64,000 nucleotides of DNA, taken from assembly GCA_016222805.1 (NCBI GenBank), contig JACRQG010000007.1, positions 186,001 to 250,000 on the forward strand, given 5' to 3'. Position 1 is the first letter of the stretch. Each line of letters starts with the position of its first letter. The translations under genes and the position numbers were made by a program. Source of the stretch: Verrucomicrobiota bacterium (GTDB lineage Bacteria; Verrucomicrobiota; Verrucomicrobiia; Opitutales; Opitutaceae). The notes beneath the pieces are model-generated. The model saw only the letters and a list, made by a program, of their open reading frames with translations, made no database searches and was not told the origin of the DNA. Below are positions 39,259 through 47,918 of this stretch, one piece after another.

Positions 39259-39894
39259 ATGAAGATCCCGGTCCCCCTTGCCTGGGTGAGCCTCGCGGCC
39301 CTGCCGATCCTCGGATTCGGAGTGGGTTGCGGGCGGGTCACCAAGCCGGCGCCCGGATTACCGGTGGGCGCGAGTGCCTTTCGCTTCGTCGAGGCGCCTC
39401 CCTCTCCGCCGATTCGCGGGCGAGTGCGGGCGGGAGACGAGATTCCGGTGGAACAGCCCCTGGAAGTGCTGGTGAAGGCCCGTCCGATTCCGCCGCTGGT
39501 GACACCCGCCTACCCGGCGAGCCAACTTGGCAAGGTGCGGCAGCCGGTGGTGGTGGCGGTGCAGCTGCGGCTCGACGAGCACGGCCGGGTGTCCGAGGTG
39601 CGGGACAGCCTGGCAACCGTTTCGATCGGTGGGGAACAGACGGAGGTGTTCCGCTCCGTGGTGGAAGAGGCCGTCCGCCAGTGGCGCTTCCACCCGGCGG
39701 AGGTCCGCCAGGTGGTGCGCCGGTCCAACGGGTCCGCGGGTGGCACCTACTGGGACACCCTGGCCGTGCGGCCGACCGACGATGCCTGCGACGTGGCCTT
39801 TACTTTCACGTTGAAGGGAGTCGTGCTGGGCGGGCCTGGGGTCGAAGCGGAAAAATCGCGTGCGATTCCGAGCGCTGCGGGTGTTAGGAGATGA
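39259..39894 (+). CDS. TonB C-terminal-domain lipoprotein
   Basis: This 211-residue protein has a lipoprotein-like N-terminus (LAALPILGFGVGC, lipobox GVGC) and a TonB-type C-terminal domain: VTPAYPASQLGKVRQPVVVAVQLRLDEHGRV...AVRQWRFHPAEV, ending in a final beta strand (CDVAFTFTLKG). TonB domains contact outer membrane receptors and pass on energy. A lipid anchor rather than a membrane helix makes this one unlike classical TonB, and no TonB box receptor or ExbBD is nearby. I chose the ATG at 39259, with AAGG six bases upstream; an ATG at 39253 is possible. It ends 7 bp before the sigma-TonB fusion gene and carries regulatory element B within its 3' end. Confidence 0.78.
   Translation: MKIPVPLAWVSLAALPILGFGVGCGRVTKPAPGLPVGASAFRFVEAPPSPPIRGRVRAGDEIPVEQPLEVLVKARPIPPLVTPAYPASQLGKVRQPVVVAVQLRLDEHGRVSEVRDSLATVSIGGEQTEVFRSVVEEAVRQWRFHPAEVRQVVRRSNGSAGGTYWDTLAVRPTDDACDVAFTFTLKGVVLGGPGVEAEKSRAIPSAAGVRR
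39857..39886 (+). promoter_or_regulatory. Duplicated 14+9 bp element, copy B (before sigma-TonB fusion gene)
   Basis: CGCGTGCGATTCCG (39857-39870), 7 unlike bases, then CGGGTGTTA (39878-39886), 15 bases before the ATG at 39902. It overlaps the last codons of the TonB lipoprotein gene. Identical halves and spacing to copy A at 39220. Confidence 0.55.
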
Positions 39895-39901
39895 AGACAC
39901 C

Positions 39902-41332
39902 ATGACCGAGGACACCGAACTGCTCCGCCGCTACGCCGAGGAAGGCTCGCAGGAGGCCTTTGCCGAGGTTGTGCACCGTCACGTGAACCTCGTCTATTCG
40001 GCCGCCGTGAGGCAGCTCAACGGCGACACGCACCGCGCGGCGGATGTCACGCAGGCGGTGTTCACGGACCTGGCCCGGAAGGCGCGGTACCTGGCGCGGC
40101 ACGAGGTGCTCAGCGGATGGCTTTTTACCAGCACGCGCTATGCGGCGCGCAACCTGGTGCGGGGAGAGCAACGGCGCCTTGCGCGCGAACAGGAGGCCTG
40201 GGCCATGGAGACAGTCGACCGGGACGGCGAAGTGAAACTCGACTGGGAGCGTGTGCGACCGGTGCTCGACGATGTGTTGGCGGAACTCAACCGAACGGAT
40301 CGCGAGGCCGTGCTGCTGCGGTTCTTCGAGGGTCGGGATTATGCCGGTGTGGGCGCGCGCCTGAACGTCCCGGCCAACACGGCCCGGATGCGCGTGGAGC
40401 GGGCCCTCGACAAGTTGCGGGAGCGGCTGGCGCACCGGGGGGTGACGTCGACGAGTGCGGCGCTGGCGGCGGTCCTGGCCGGGCAGGCGGTCGCGGCGGC
40501 GCCGGCCGGGCTCGCATCGGCGGTGGCCGGGACGGCCCTGGCGGGGGCGACGGCGTCCGGCGGAGTGCTGGCGATCACTTTTCTCACCATGAACAAGCTG
40601 CAGATGGCGACAACGGGGGTGGTACTCGCGGCCGGGGCGGCTGGGCTGATCGTGCAATCGACCGAGGCTCGGCGGATCGAGGCCGAGATCGCGGCCCTGC
40701 GGGAGCAGGAGAAGATCGTGACCGCGCTCCGGGCGGAGAACCAGGCGCTGGCGCGGCGGGCCGGCGAGGTGGCGGAACTGCGGCGGGACGATGCGCAGCT
40801 GGCGCAGTTGCGCGACGACGCGGCGGCGCTGCAGGCGCGCTTGAAGGCGGAGGAACTCAGGAAGGCGGAGGCGGCCCGGCTGGCGGCTGCCCGCGCGCCG
40901 CTGACCGGCCCGGTGTTCGACATTTCTAAGGTGGATCGAACGCCGGCCCCACAGTTCCAGGCGCGGCCGCAATACCCTTCGGAGCTGCGGCAGCTGGGCC
41001 TCGGCGGCGAGGCCGTGGTGGAATTTGTGGTCGATGCGGAAGGGGTGGTGCGCAATGCGCGGGCCGTGCGCAGTGCGCTCAAGGCCCCGGATGGCAAGGG
41101 CGAACCCGCCGGCCGCGAACCGTTCGTCGTGCAGGCGACGGGTGTCCCGGGCGGGGGCGCCTCAGACCGGGCCATGGCGGAGAAGTTCGAGGCCGCCGCG
41201 TTGGAGGCGGTGAGCAAGTGGCGTTTCTCGCCGGGGGAGAAAGGGGGCCAGAAGGTGAATACCCGGCTGCAGGTTCCAATCATCTTCACTCTGTCAACCA
41301 AACCGGGCCCGGCGCCCACCCTGTGGTTCTGA
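39902..41332 (+). CDS. ECF sigma factor fused to membrane anchor, coiled coil and TonB C-terminal domain
   Basis: This single 476-residue reading frame starts with an ECF sigma factor: region 2 at about 10-90 (DVTQAVFTDLARKA, WLFTSTRYAARNLV) and region 4 at about 125-175 (ELNRTDREAVLLRFFEGRDY, VPANTARMRVERALDKLR). An Ala/Gly-rich hydrophobic stretch (183-228) and a membrane helix (about 236-252, TGVVLAAGAAGLIV) follow, then a Leu/Arg/Glu coiled coil (256-330) and a TonB C-terminal domain (about 355-465: ARPQYPSELRQLGLGGEAVV, AALEAVSKWRFSPGEKGGQ). With one crossing the TonB part is periplasmic; with two it would be cytoplasmic. A membrane-tethered sigma factor sensing through its own TonB-like domain is inferred. 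It is 7 bp after a TonB lipoprotein gene. Confidence 0.85.
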   Translation: MTEDTELLRRYAEEGSQEAFAEVVHRHVNLVYSAAVRQLNGDTHRAADVTQAVFTDLARKARYLARHEVLSGWLFTSTRYAARNLVRGEQRRLAREQEAWAMETVDRDGEVKLDWERVRPVLDDVLAELNRTDREAVLLRFFEGRDYAGVGARLNVPANTARMRVERALDKLRERLAHRGVTSTSAALAAVLAGQAVAAAPAGLASAVAGTALAGATASGGVLAITFLTMNKLQMATTGVVLAAGAAGLIVQSTEARRIEAEIAALREQEKIVTALRAENQALARRAGEVAELRRDDAQLAQLRDDAAALQARLKAEELRKAEAARLAAARAPLTGPVFDISKVDRTPAPQFQARPQYPSELRQLGLGGEAVVEFVVDAEGVVRNARAVRSALKAPDGKGEPAGREPFVVQATGVPGGGASDRAMAEKFEAAALEAVSKWRFSPGEKGGQKVNTRLQVPIIFTLSTKPGPAPTLWF

Positions 41333-41364
41333 CGGCGCGGACGCGGCAGGAAGAAAGGAGCATC

Positions 41365-42117
41365 ATGAAGTGGCAACTGACGTGGTTGATGCCGGCCGGG
41401 CTGGCGCTGGCGATGGGACTGGGCCTCGGGTGGCAGCGCCTGAACCTGGAGCCGGTGCGGGCGGAACTCGAAGTGCTGCGTGATCGCCAGGGGGAGATGG
41501 CCCGTCTGCGCGCGGAGCGGGCGCGGTTGCAGGCGCAGCAGGTCTCGGACGCGGAGTTGGAGCGCCTGCGGGCGGACCGGGCGGCGATCCGGCGATTGCA
41601 GTCCGAAGTTTCGGCCGTGCGGACGAGCGCGGAGACCAAGCAGCAGGCGGCGGCGGCCCGGGCCGCGGAGCGATTTGCCGTGGGGCAGGCGATGCCGTCG
41701 GGGGAATGGAAAAACGCCGGCGCGGCCACGCCGGCCGCCGCCCTGGAAACGGTGCTCTGGGCCGCGGCCGGGGGCGAGGTGGCGGCGTTGGCGCAGCGGA
41801 TTCAGTTCGACGTGGCGGGGAAACGTGCCGCCGACGCTCTCTTTGAGAGCTTGTCCCCGGCTGAAAAAGCCAAGCATGCCGGCCCGGCCCATTTCCTCGC
41901 GTTCTTGAGCATCCGGGATGTGCCGGTGGGCACCGCGACCGTCCAGTCGTGGCCCCAGGCGCCGGACTATGTTCAGCCAGTGGGGCTTTCCCTGGCGGCG
42001 GAAGGAACCAAGTCGCGAAACGTAACCCTGGTCTTTCAGCGCGTCGGTGCTGAGTGGAAACTCCGGGCCACCGAGGCGGCGGTGGCCAAATACGCGGCCG
42101 CGTTGCAGGGAAAGTAG
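41365..42117 (+). CDS. Membrane-anchored coiled-coil protein of unknown function
   Basis: This 250-residue protein has one N-terminal membrane helix (LTWLMPAGLALAMGLGLGW) and a coiled coil of about 30-105 (LEVLRDRQGEMARLRAERAR and on), laid out like the anchor and coiled coil of the sigma-TonB fusion just upstream. The C-terminal part (about 125-250) is mixed alpha/beta, with LVFQRVGAEWKLRATEAAVA near its end, and has no domain I recognise. AAAGGAG lies six bases before the ATG at 41365. The gene is 32 bp after the fusion gene, so joint expression and perhaps coiled-coil pairing of the two are likely. Confidence 0.75.
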   Translation: MKWQLTWLMPAGLALAMGLGLGWQRLNLEPVRAELEVLRDRQGEMARLRAERARLQAQQVSDAELERLRADRAAIRRLQSEVSAVRTSAETKQQAAAARAAERFAVGQAMPSGEWKNAGAATPAAALETVLWAAAGGEVAALAQRIQFDVAGKRAADALFESLSPAEKAKHAGPAHFLAFLSIRDVPVGTATVQSWPQAPDYVQPVGLSLAAEGTKSRNVTLVFQRVGAEWKLRATEAAVAKYAAALQGK

Positions 42118-42500
42118 GAAGAGCTCAAGGCCGGTGGCTCATGCAAGGCGGCCAAGGGGCCGACAGGTTGCCGAAAGAGGCGGAAAGGGGCGAAAGGGCG
42201 GAAGTCGCGGGGATGATCCGCGTCGCGCCCGGCGTTCGCTGAGCGAAGTCGGCGGGGTGAGGAGATGCGGAAGTCTGGTCCCCTCTGGAGGGGTGGCGTG
42301 CCAGCGCCGGGGTAGGTATCGACGGTGTGGGGACCAACTCCGGTGAGGAAATTCAACCCGCGGGCGAACTTTCGATCCCTGTAGGCGCGGCGACCCCGCC
42401 GCGCGAGGTGGATGAAGCGCGCAAAGCGGAAATACGGTGATGGCGGCCGGAGGGAAGGTTTGCGCCGCCGGTTGGGTCGCCCAGACTGGGGCTGCTTACG
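42118..42500. other. Gene-free stretch with low-complexity and palindromic DNA
   Basis: These 383 bp hold a purine-rich tract near 42170-42210 (GAAAGAGGCGGAAAGGGGCG), a short hairpin TCCCCTCTGGAGGGG near 42280, and a GTAGGCGCGGCGACCCCGCC palindrome at 42381-42410 of the second repeat family. I see no coding sequence with protein-like composition and no clear promoter for the potassium channel gene. Confidence 0.5.
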
Positions 42501-43289
42501 ATGGCCTCGCCTCCCCAACCTGGTGCCGCCGCCGAACAGGTGGGCCCCTTCCAGTTTGCCATTCTCGTGCTGGCGGTGCTGTCGCTGGCGACCATCGCGG
42601 CCGATTCGCTGCTGGTCCTGCCCAAGGAGATTTCCCGCCTGCTCAACTGGGTCGACCTCTTGGCCTGCCTGGCCTTTCTGGTGGATTTTTGCGTCCGGTT
42701 CCGCGCGGCCGAGTCGAAGCTGGCCTTTATGAAATGGGGGTGGATCGACCTCCTCGCCAGTGTGCCCAACATCGAAGCCTTGCGGATCGGACGGTTGGTG
42801 CGGGTGCTGCGGGTGCTGCGCCTCTTGCGGGGCGTGCGCTCGCTGCAACGCCTGCTGGCGATGCTCTTCGGCGCGAGACAGGGTGGAGGCGCGGCCTCGG
42901 TGGGGCTGATGAGGTTCCTGGTGATCGTGACCGGTTCGGTGGGCATCCTTTGGTGCGAGCGGGTCGAGGGGGCGAACATCCGCACGGCGGAGGATGCGGT
43001 GTGGTGGAGTGTGACCACGGTGACCACGGTCGGCTATGGGGATCGCTATCCGGTCACGGCGTCGGGCCGCGTGATCGCCGGTGCCTTGATGGTGTGCGGG
43101 GTGGGGATGTTCGGCGCGTTGAGCGGCATCGTGGCGTCGCTGTTCCTCGGCCAGCGCTCCGAACAGGAGGCAGTGCTGACGGAGGTGAAGGCGATGCGTG
43201 CCGAACTCGCGCAACTTCGGCGTGGGGAGGGTCGCGATCCGGAAACCGGGCGTGGGAAGGACGGGGAACCGCGGGGCCCCGGCCCCTGA
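42501..43289 (+). CDS. Voltage-gated-type potassium channel
   Basis: This 262-residue inner membrane protein has six-helix channel layout. The S4-like helix has Arg at about every third position (RIGRLVRVLRVLRLLRGVR), followed by S5, a pore loop with the potassium selectivity filter TTVGYGD, and S6 (GALMVCGVGMFGALSG). A cytoplasmic C-terminal helix (SEQEAVLTEVKAMRAELAQL) may be a tetramerising coiled coil. The length matches bacterial Kv-like channels such as KvAP relatives. It stands alone between two repeat-rich gaps, and regulation is not apparent. Confidence 0.9.
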   Translation: MASPPQPGAAAEQVGPFQFAILVLAVLSLATIAADSLLVLPKEISRLLNWVDLLACLAFLVDFCVRFRAAESKLAFMKWGWIDLLASVPNIEALRIGRLVRVLRVLRLLRGVRSLQRLLAMLFGARQGGGAASVGLMRFLVIVTGSVGILWCERVEGANIRTAEDAVWWSVTTVTTVGYGDRYPVTASGRVIAGALMVCGVGMFGALSGIVASLFLGQRSEQEAVLTEVKAMRAELAQLRRGEGRDPETGRGKDGEPRGPGP

Positions 43290-43623
43290 AGGCGGGGCGA
43301 ACTGGAATCGCGAGGTCCGGGGCGCGGGGAGAAAAGGTTGGGTGGCTCAGACCAGAGCAACAAGGATGGACCCGGATGAACACGGATGAGGACCGACGCC
43401 TCGGAGTCGATTTCTGTCCCTTCGTGGTGCTACCAGGCGAATCGTCGGAAGTCGGCTATTCCTGCGGGTGCGGCGACCCCGCCGCGCGGGTTGGCGTGTT
43501 GCTGCCGAAGTAACGGCGGGGCGAGGGCGCCCCACCCACAGAGTCGACGGTCACCTACGAACTTCGGTATCGCCTGAGCGTTGGTTCGGCAGTTCGTCCG
43601 CGTCAGCCGCCGCCCCCGCCAGC
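43290..43623. repeat. Repeat-rich gap: GGATGAACACGGATG fragment and GC palindrome
   Basis: Near 43363-43395 lies AGGATGGACCCGGATGAACA followed by CGGATGAGGACC, a degenerate tandem of the GGATGNACACGGATG type. At 43465-43540 GTGCGGCGACCCCGCCGCGC and GGCGGGGCGAGGGCGCCCCA form a hairpin of the second palindrome family. No gene is supported here. Confidence 0.55.
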
Positions 43624-44628
43624 TCAGCGCGAAGAGCGGAGTGCGAACACCTGCACGAGGTCGAGGCCGACGCTGCTGTCGGCCGTGCGGCCTCCGACGA
43701 TGTAGATGCGATCCCGGTGCACCACGGCGGCGGCGTGGCGGGCGCCGGTGAAGGGCGCGGCGATCACCTCCGACTGCCGCGTCCGCAAATCGTAGGCGAG
43801 GCATTGCCCGATGTCGTCGTAGTGACCGAACAGAAAGAGGTGGTGGCCGAGAAAGGCGACCGCGTGCGCGCTGGCCGGGCGACAGAGTGCGGGCAGGGTT
43901 CGCCACGTGTTGTCGCGGGGGTTGAACATCTCCACCTCCCTAATCGCCTTCACTCCGTCGAAGCCGCCGGGGAGGAGGAACAACGGCCCGTGGACGAGGG
44001 CCGCCTCCGCCTCGCACGGCGTCGGTTTGGGCGGCAGCACTTCCCAACGCAGCGTTGCGAGATCCAGGCGCCACGCGGCATTGCTCCACCCGGCTTGGTT
44101 GTCCGCGCGCCAGTAACCGCCGAAAACAAAGACGTAGCCGCCGGCAGTCGAACAGGCAAAACTACGGCGGGGTTGCGGCAGGGGCGGTCCAAACGTCGCG
44201 CGCCCGGTGGCGAGGTCGATGCGCTCGACAGAGTCCTCCGTCCGCAAGGTCATCCTCCCATTGGTTCCCGCAAATACGGTGTCGCCGCCCAGCACGAGCA
44301 GGTTCATTCCGACGGAGACCACTCGATGCCACAGCCGGCCACGCTGCAGGCGGCCGAAGGGTTCCGTGACTCCCGTGCGCACGTCGAGGCGTTCGATGGT
44401 GTCCAGAACCCAGTCATCCGCGCTGCTGCCACCGAGGATGTACAGGTAATCGCCGTGGGCGGCGACCGCCGCGCCGAAACGCGGCGTGCGCAGGTGAAAC
44501 TCCGCGACCTTGAGCAGGGGCGATGACGCCGTGACCTTCATGGGATCCAGTTGCGTCGGTGGCGCCGGCGGGTCTGCGGCCCATCCGATCGGCAGCAAGG
44601 CAAGCAGAAGGCAGAGGGAACGCTTCAT
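43624..44628 (-). CDS. Exported kelch-repeat protein
   Basis: This 334-residue protein has a signal peptide (LCLLLALLPIGWAA) and six kelch-like blades with the hydrophobic-GG pattern: YLYILGGSS, NLLVLGGDT, YVFVFGGYW, LFLLPGGF, HLFLFGHYD and RIYIVGGRT. A six-bladed propeller is expected, used for binding or, in some families, for sialate or galactose-oxidase-like chemistry; nothing here shows catalysis. I chose the ATG at 44628 because it directly begins the signal peptide. It is the next leftward gene after GH95 but is separated from it by more than 200 bp with a palindromic repeat. Confidence 0.83.
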   Translation of the reverse strand: MKRSLCLLLALLPIGWAADPPAPPTQLDPMKVTASSPLLKVAEFHLRTPRFGAAVAAHGDYLYILGGSSADDWVLDTIERLDVRTGVTEPFGRLQRGRLWHRVVSVGMNLLVLGGDTVFAGTNGRMTLRTEDSVERIDLATGRATFGPPLPQPRRSFACSTAGGYVFVFGGYWRADNQAGWSNAAWRLDLATLRWEVLPPKPTPCEAEAALVHGPLFLLPGGFDGVKAIREVEMFNPRDNTWRTLPALCRPASAHAVAFLGHHLFLFGHYDDIGQCLAYDLRTRQSEVIAAPFTGARHAAAVVHRDRIYIVGGRTADSSVGLDLVQVFALRSSR

Positions 44629-44765
44629 GGGGACCGGCGGTGGGAGTTCGGGGGGAGGCGAATGGTGAGCCCTGAGAATAGCGGGAAGGCGCGCCGTTGT
44701 CTGTCCGTAACCATGCGGGCGACGTGACCAGGGCGCATCTCCGAATCGGCGGTACTTCGTCAAAT

Positions 44766-44812
44766 GTAGCCGGGGGCGGCGACCCCGGCCCGGCCTCACC
44801 GAGGCCGGCTAC
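44766..44812. repeat. GTAGCCGG...CCGGCTAC palindrome, copy 2
   Basis: GTAGCCGGGGGCGGCGACCC then CGGCCTCACCGAGGCCGGCTAC form a near-perfect hairpin in the gap between the GH95 gene stop (44844) and the kelch gene start. It is the shortest of four copies in the window. Confidence 0.7.
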
Positions 44813-44843
44813 AAGCGCCAATCGAACGCGCGGCGGCCGGTGC

Positions 44844-47258
44844 TCAGAGCCGTTCGGAGCGGACGGTCCGGACCTCGCCGTGCAGGCGGACCTTCACCTC
44901 GCGCGGCTCCGGGGAGGCGAGGCGGTACCGCGTGACGCGGCCGTCGCGCCACTCCAGGTCGACGGTAAAGCCGCCACGGGCCCGCAGACCCGTGACCCGG
45001 CCAGTGGGCCAGGTGCGCGGCAACGCCGGGAGCAGGTCGATCTCCCCGGCGTGGGACTGCAGCAGCATCTCCGCGATGCCGGCGGTGGCGCCAAAGTTGC
45101 CGTCGATCTGGAACGGCGGATGCGCGTCGAAGAGGTTGGGATACAGCCCGCCCTGGCCTTTGACCGCACCGATCGGCTGGAGCAGGTTGCGGAGGATCAG
45201 GTAGGCGTGGTCGCCATCGCGGAAGCGGGCCCACAGGTTGACCTTCCAGCCCATGCTCCAGCCCGTGGCGGCGTCGCCGCGGAAAAGCAGCGACTGCCGG
45301 GCGGCGGCGAAGAGCTTCTCGTCGCGCCACGTGATGTCCCAGCCCGGGTAGACGCCCCAGAGGTGGGAGACATGGCGGTGGACGTTTTTCGGGTCATCCT
45401 TGTCCTCGAGCCACTCCTGCAGCTGGCCATGGCGGCCGATCTGGTTGGGGGCGAGGCGGGGGAGGAGGGAGGCCAGGCGGGCGACGAGCTGCTGATCCGC
45501 CGGCGAGACGGGCACGAGGCGGGCGGCTTCGAGGCAGGCCCGGAAGAGGTTGCGGATGATCTGGTGATCCATCGTCGGTCCGAGCACCAGGCCGCCCTGT
45601 TCGGGGGAGTTGGAGGGGCCGCTGATCAGCCATTTCGTCGTGGGATCCTCGATCAGGTAGTCGGCGTAGAAGCGGGCCGCGTCGCGCAGGAGCGGGAAGC
45701 CGGTGGTCTCCAGGAAGCGGCGATCCTGGGAAAAGAGGAAACGCTCCCACAGGTGGAGAGCGAGCCAGCCGCTGCCGGTGACCCAGATGCCGTGGTTGGA
45801 GGCGTTGATGGGGGCGGCGCCGCGCCAGAGATCGAAGTTGTGGTGCACGACCCAGCCGGGAGCGGCGTAGTGTTCGCGGGCGACGGCGCGGCCCGATTCG
45901 GCGAGCTCGGTGAGCGCGGTGAAGAGGGGCTCATGGCATTCGCCGAGTGCGGTGACCTCGGCGGGCCAGTAGTTCATCTGCGTGTTGATATTGCAGGTGT
46001 ACTTGCTGTCCCACGGCGGGCGGAGCTGGTGGTTCCAGATGCCCTGGAGGTTGGCGGGTTGGCCACCGGGCCGGCTGGACCCGATCAGCAGGTAGCGGCC
46101 GTATTGAAAGGCGAGGGTGGCGAGCTGGGGATCGTTGCCCGCGGCGAAATCGCGAATGCGCTGGTCGGTCGGCAGGTCGGCGGCGGCCGTGCGGCCCAGG
46201 TCGAGGGAGACCCGCCGGAAAAGACCCTGGTGATCGCCGACGTGGGCATTGCGCAGGGTTTCCCAGGACTTGCCTTCCGAGCGCTGCAGCAGGGCGGCGC
46301 AGCGAGCGGCGGGGTCGGCGCCGAGTTCGCGGTAGCTGGTTACATTGGTGGCGGCGACGAGACGGAGGACGAGGGCGTCGGCCCCGGTGACTCGCACGCG
46401 ATCAGCCTCGGCGGAGAGGCGACCGCCGGAGGCCGCCAGGACGGCACGGGCCTCGAAGCGGACACCGCCGGGTTCCACTTCACCGCGCAGCGTGAGGGAG
46501 GTGCCCTGGGCCGTGACCTGGAAACCCTGGTGCGGGCTGTCGAGGCGGATGACGCCGGTCAGCTGGCCCGGACGATCGGCGGTCAGGCGCAGGACGATGA
46601 CGTGGTCGGGATGCGAGGCGAAAACCTCGCGGCGGAAGGTGACATCGCCCACGCGATACTCGGTGGCGGCAACCGCGCGGTCGAGGTCGAGCCAGCGGCG
46701 GTAGCTGCCGGGCGCGGCGGCGTGACCCAGGTCGATCCACAGGTCGCCGCAGGGCTGATACGCCTTCTGGCGGACCGGGTCGCTCATGAATTCCTTGAAG
46801 CCCAGATCTTCGGCGGCTTTTTGCCGGGCCCGGGCGGTCTGGAGCAGTTCCTTTGCCTGCTGCTCCCGCTCGGCCGCCTCGGGGCGTCGGCCGGCGGCGG
46901 CGAGCGGTTCCGCCTCGCGTTGGAGGGCGAGACCGCGCAGCTCGAGCGACCTCATCTCGAAGAGGAGACGGCGCATCTCGGGCAGGGCCTGGACGGCGCC
47001 GGGCCGGGCGTAGGAGTGGGGCCGGCCGGTCCAGACGGTGTGTTCGTTGAACTGGACATGCTCGGTGGAGGCTCCGCCGAACACCATGGCGCCGAGATGC
47101 CCGTTGCCGACCGGGAGGGCCTCCTCCCACTTTTCCGCCGGGGCGCGATACCAGAGGCTGAGCGGGGACGCTTCGGGCGGACGAGGGGCATCGGCCGCGA
47201 GCAGCGGCGCCACGACGGCGGCCAGGACGGGAAGCCAGGGGCGGGAAAGCAGGGTCAT
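44844..47258 (-). CDS. GH95 alpha-L-fucosidase (or related alpha-galactosidase), secreted
   Basis: This 804-residue exported glycoside hydrolase of family 95 splits alpha-1,2-fucosyl or related alpha-L-sugar bonds. A signal peptide ([17 protein letters not shown]) precedes the N-terminal beta domain with [20 protein letters not shown] and [14 protein letters not shown]. The (alpha/alpha)6 barrel shows [40 protein letters not shown] and [14 protein letters not shown]-like motifs (ending AWL...HLWERF), and [20 protein letters not shown] near the end, all family hallmarks. An inserted Ala/Glu/Gln-rich helical stretch (about residues 112-150) is unusual. With the sulfatase and acetylesterase it suggests growth on complex plant or algal polysaccharides. 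No adjacent partner is seen. Confidence 0.93.
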   Translation of the reverse strand: MTLLSRPWLPVLAAVVAPLLAADAPRPPEASPLSLWYRAPAEKWEEALPVGNGHLGAMVFGGASTEHVQFNEHTVWTGRPHSYARPGAVQALPEMRRLLFEMRSLELRGLALQREAEPLAAAGRRPEAAEREQQAKELLQTARARQKAAEDLGFKEFMSDPVRQKAYQPCGDLWIDLGHAAAPGSYRRWLDLDRAVAATEYRVGDVTFRREVFASHPDHVIVLRLTADRPGQLTGVIRLDSPHQGFQVTAQGTSLTLRGEVEPGGVRFEARAVLAASGGRLSAEADRVRVTGADALVLRLVAATNVTSYRELGADPAARCAALLQRSEGKSWETLRNAHVGDHQGLFRRVSLDLGRTAAADLPTDQRIRDFAAGNDPQLATLAFQYGRYLLIGSSRPGGQPANLQGIWNHQLRPPWDSKYTCNINTQMNYWPAEVTALGECHEPLFTALTELAESGRAVAREHYAAPGWVVHHNFDLWRGAAPINASNHGIWVTGSGWLALHLWERFLFSQDRRFLETTGFPLLRDAARFYADYLIEDPTTKWLISGPSNSPEQGGLVLGPTMDHQIIRNLFRACLEAARLVPVSPADQQLVARLASLLPRLAPNQIGRHGQLQEWLEDKDDPKNVHRHVSHLWGVYPGWDITWRDEKLFAAARQSLLFRGDAATGWSMGWKVNLWARFRDGDHAYLILRNLLQPIGAVKGQGGLYPNLFDAHPPFQIDGNFGATAGIAEMLLQSHAGEIDLLPALPRTWPTGRVTGLRARGGFTVDLEWRDGRVTRYRLASPEPREVKVRLHGEVRTVRSERL

Positions 47259-47547
47259 GACCTACTCCTACGATCCCGAGCCCGGCGGGGTCGACCCTGC
47301 AGCGCGGGCAGGCTTCGGAAAACAGGCGGCGCGGAGGGGGCTATTACGGTGCCTGTGGGATTGCGAAGGCGGGGTTCCTGCCGGGGGGCGGGAGCACGGT
47401 GGCCATGCTTTCGCGTTCGGCTCAGGCGCGGCTATAGAAAGGTGGAAGGTCCCCGGGTAGGAAAATGCGATGCGCGGCTCGCCCAAGGTCGACTTCGGCG
47501 TTGTCTTGCCCTGACGGCGCCGGCAGCGTCGGCGGTGCGTTTATCCG

Positions 47548-47901
47548 ATGTTTCGGGAATTCAAGTTGGTTCGGCAGGAACGGGGCGGGCGTCGCCGTTG
47601 GTTCGAGTCCCCGGATCTCGATCTCGTGGTTTGGTTCGATCTTGCCGGCGTCTGCGAGGGCTTTCAGTTGCTGTTCGCCCACGCCCACGGCGAACGGGCG
47701 CTGACCTGGCGGCGAGGCTTGGGCTTCAGGTCCGATCGGGTGACCGATGGCGATGGTCCCCTGGGCAACGAATCGCCCACCCTGATTCCGGAACGGGAGG
47801 ACCGGTGGGGTGAGTTCGAGAGCCGGTTCCTCGCCAATGCCGGGAGCCTGGAGCCGGAGATTCACGAACTCGTGCTGGCGCGGTTGCGCGAGCGACGGTG
47901 A
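47548..47901 (+). CDS. Conserved-looking small protein of unknown function
   Basis: This 117-residue protein lacks a signal peptide and is rich in charged and aromatic residues (RQERGGRRRWFESPDLDLVV, EGFQLLFAHAHGERALTWRR, ending LEPEIHELVLARLRERR). Composition and third-base GC look like a real gene, and its ATG at 47548 is the most upstream plausible one. I recognise no family. Its stop lies 18 bp from the end of the convergent adhesin gene. The 289-bp gap before it shows no recognisable promoter. Confidence 0.55.
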   Translation: MFREFKLVRQERGGRRRWFESPDLDLVVWFDLAGVCEGFQLLFAHAHGERALTWRRGLGFRSDRVTDGDGPLGNESPTLIPEREDRWGEFESRFLANAGSLEPEIHELVLARLRERR

Positions 47902-47918
47902 GGCTGCGGTGGCCGCCT

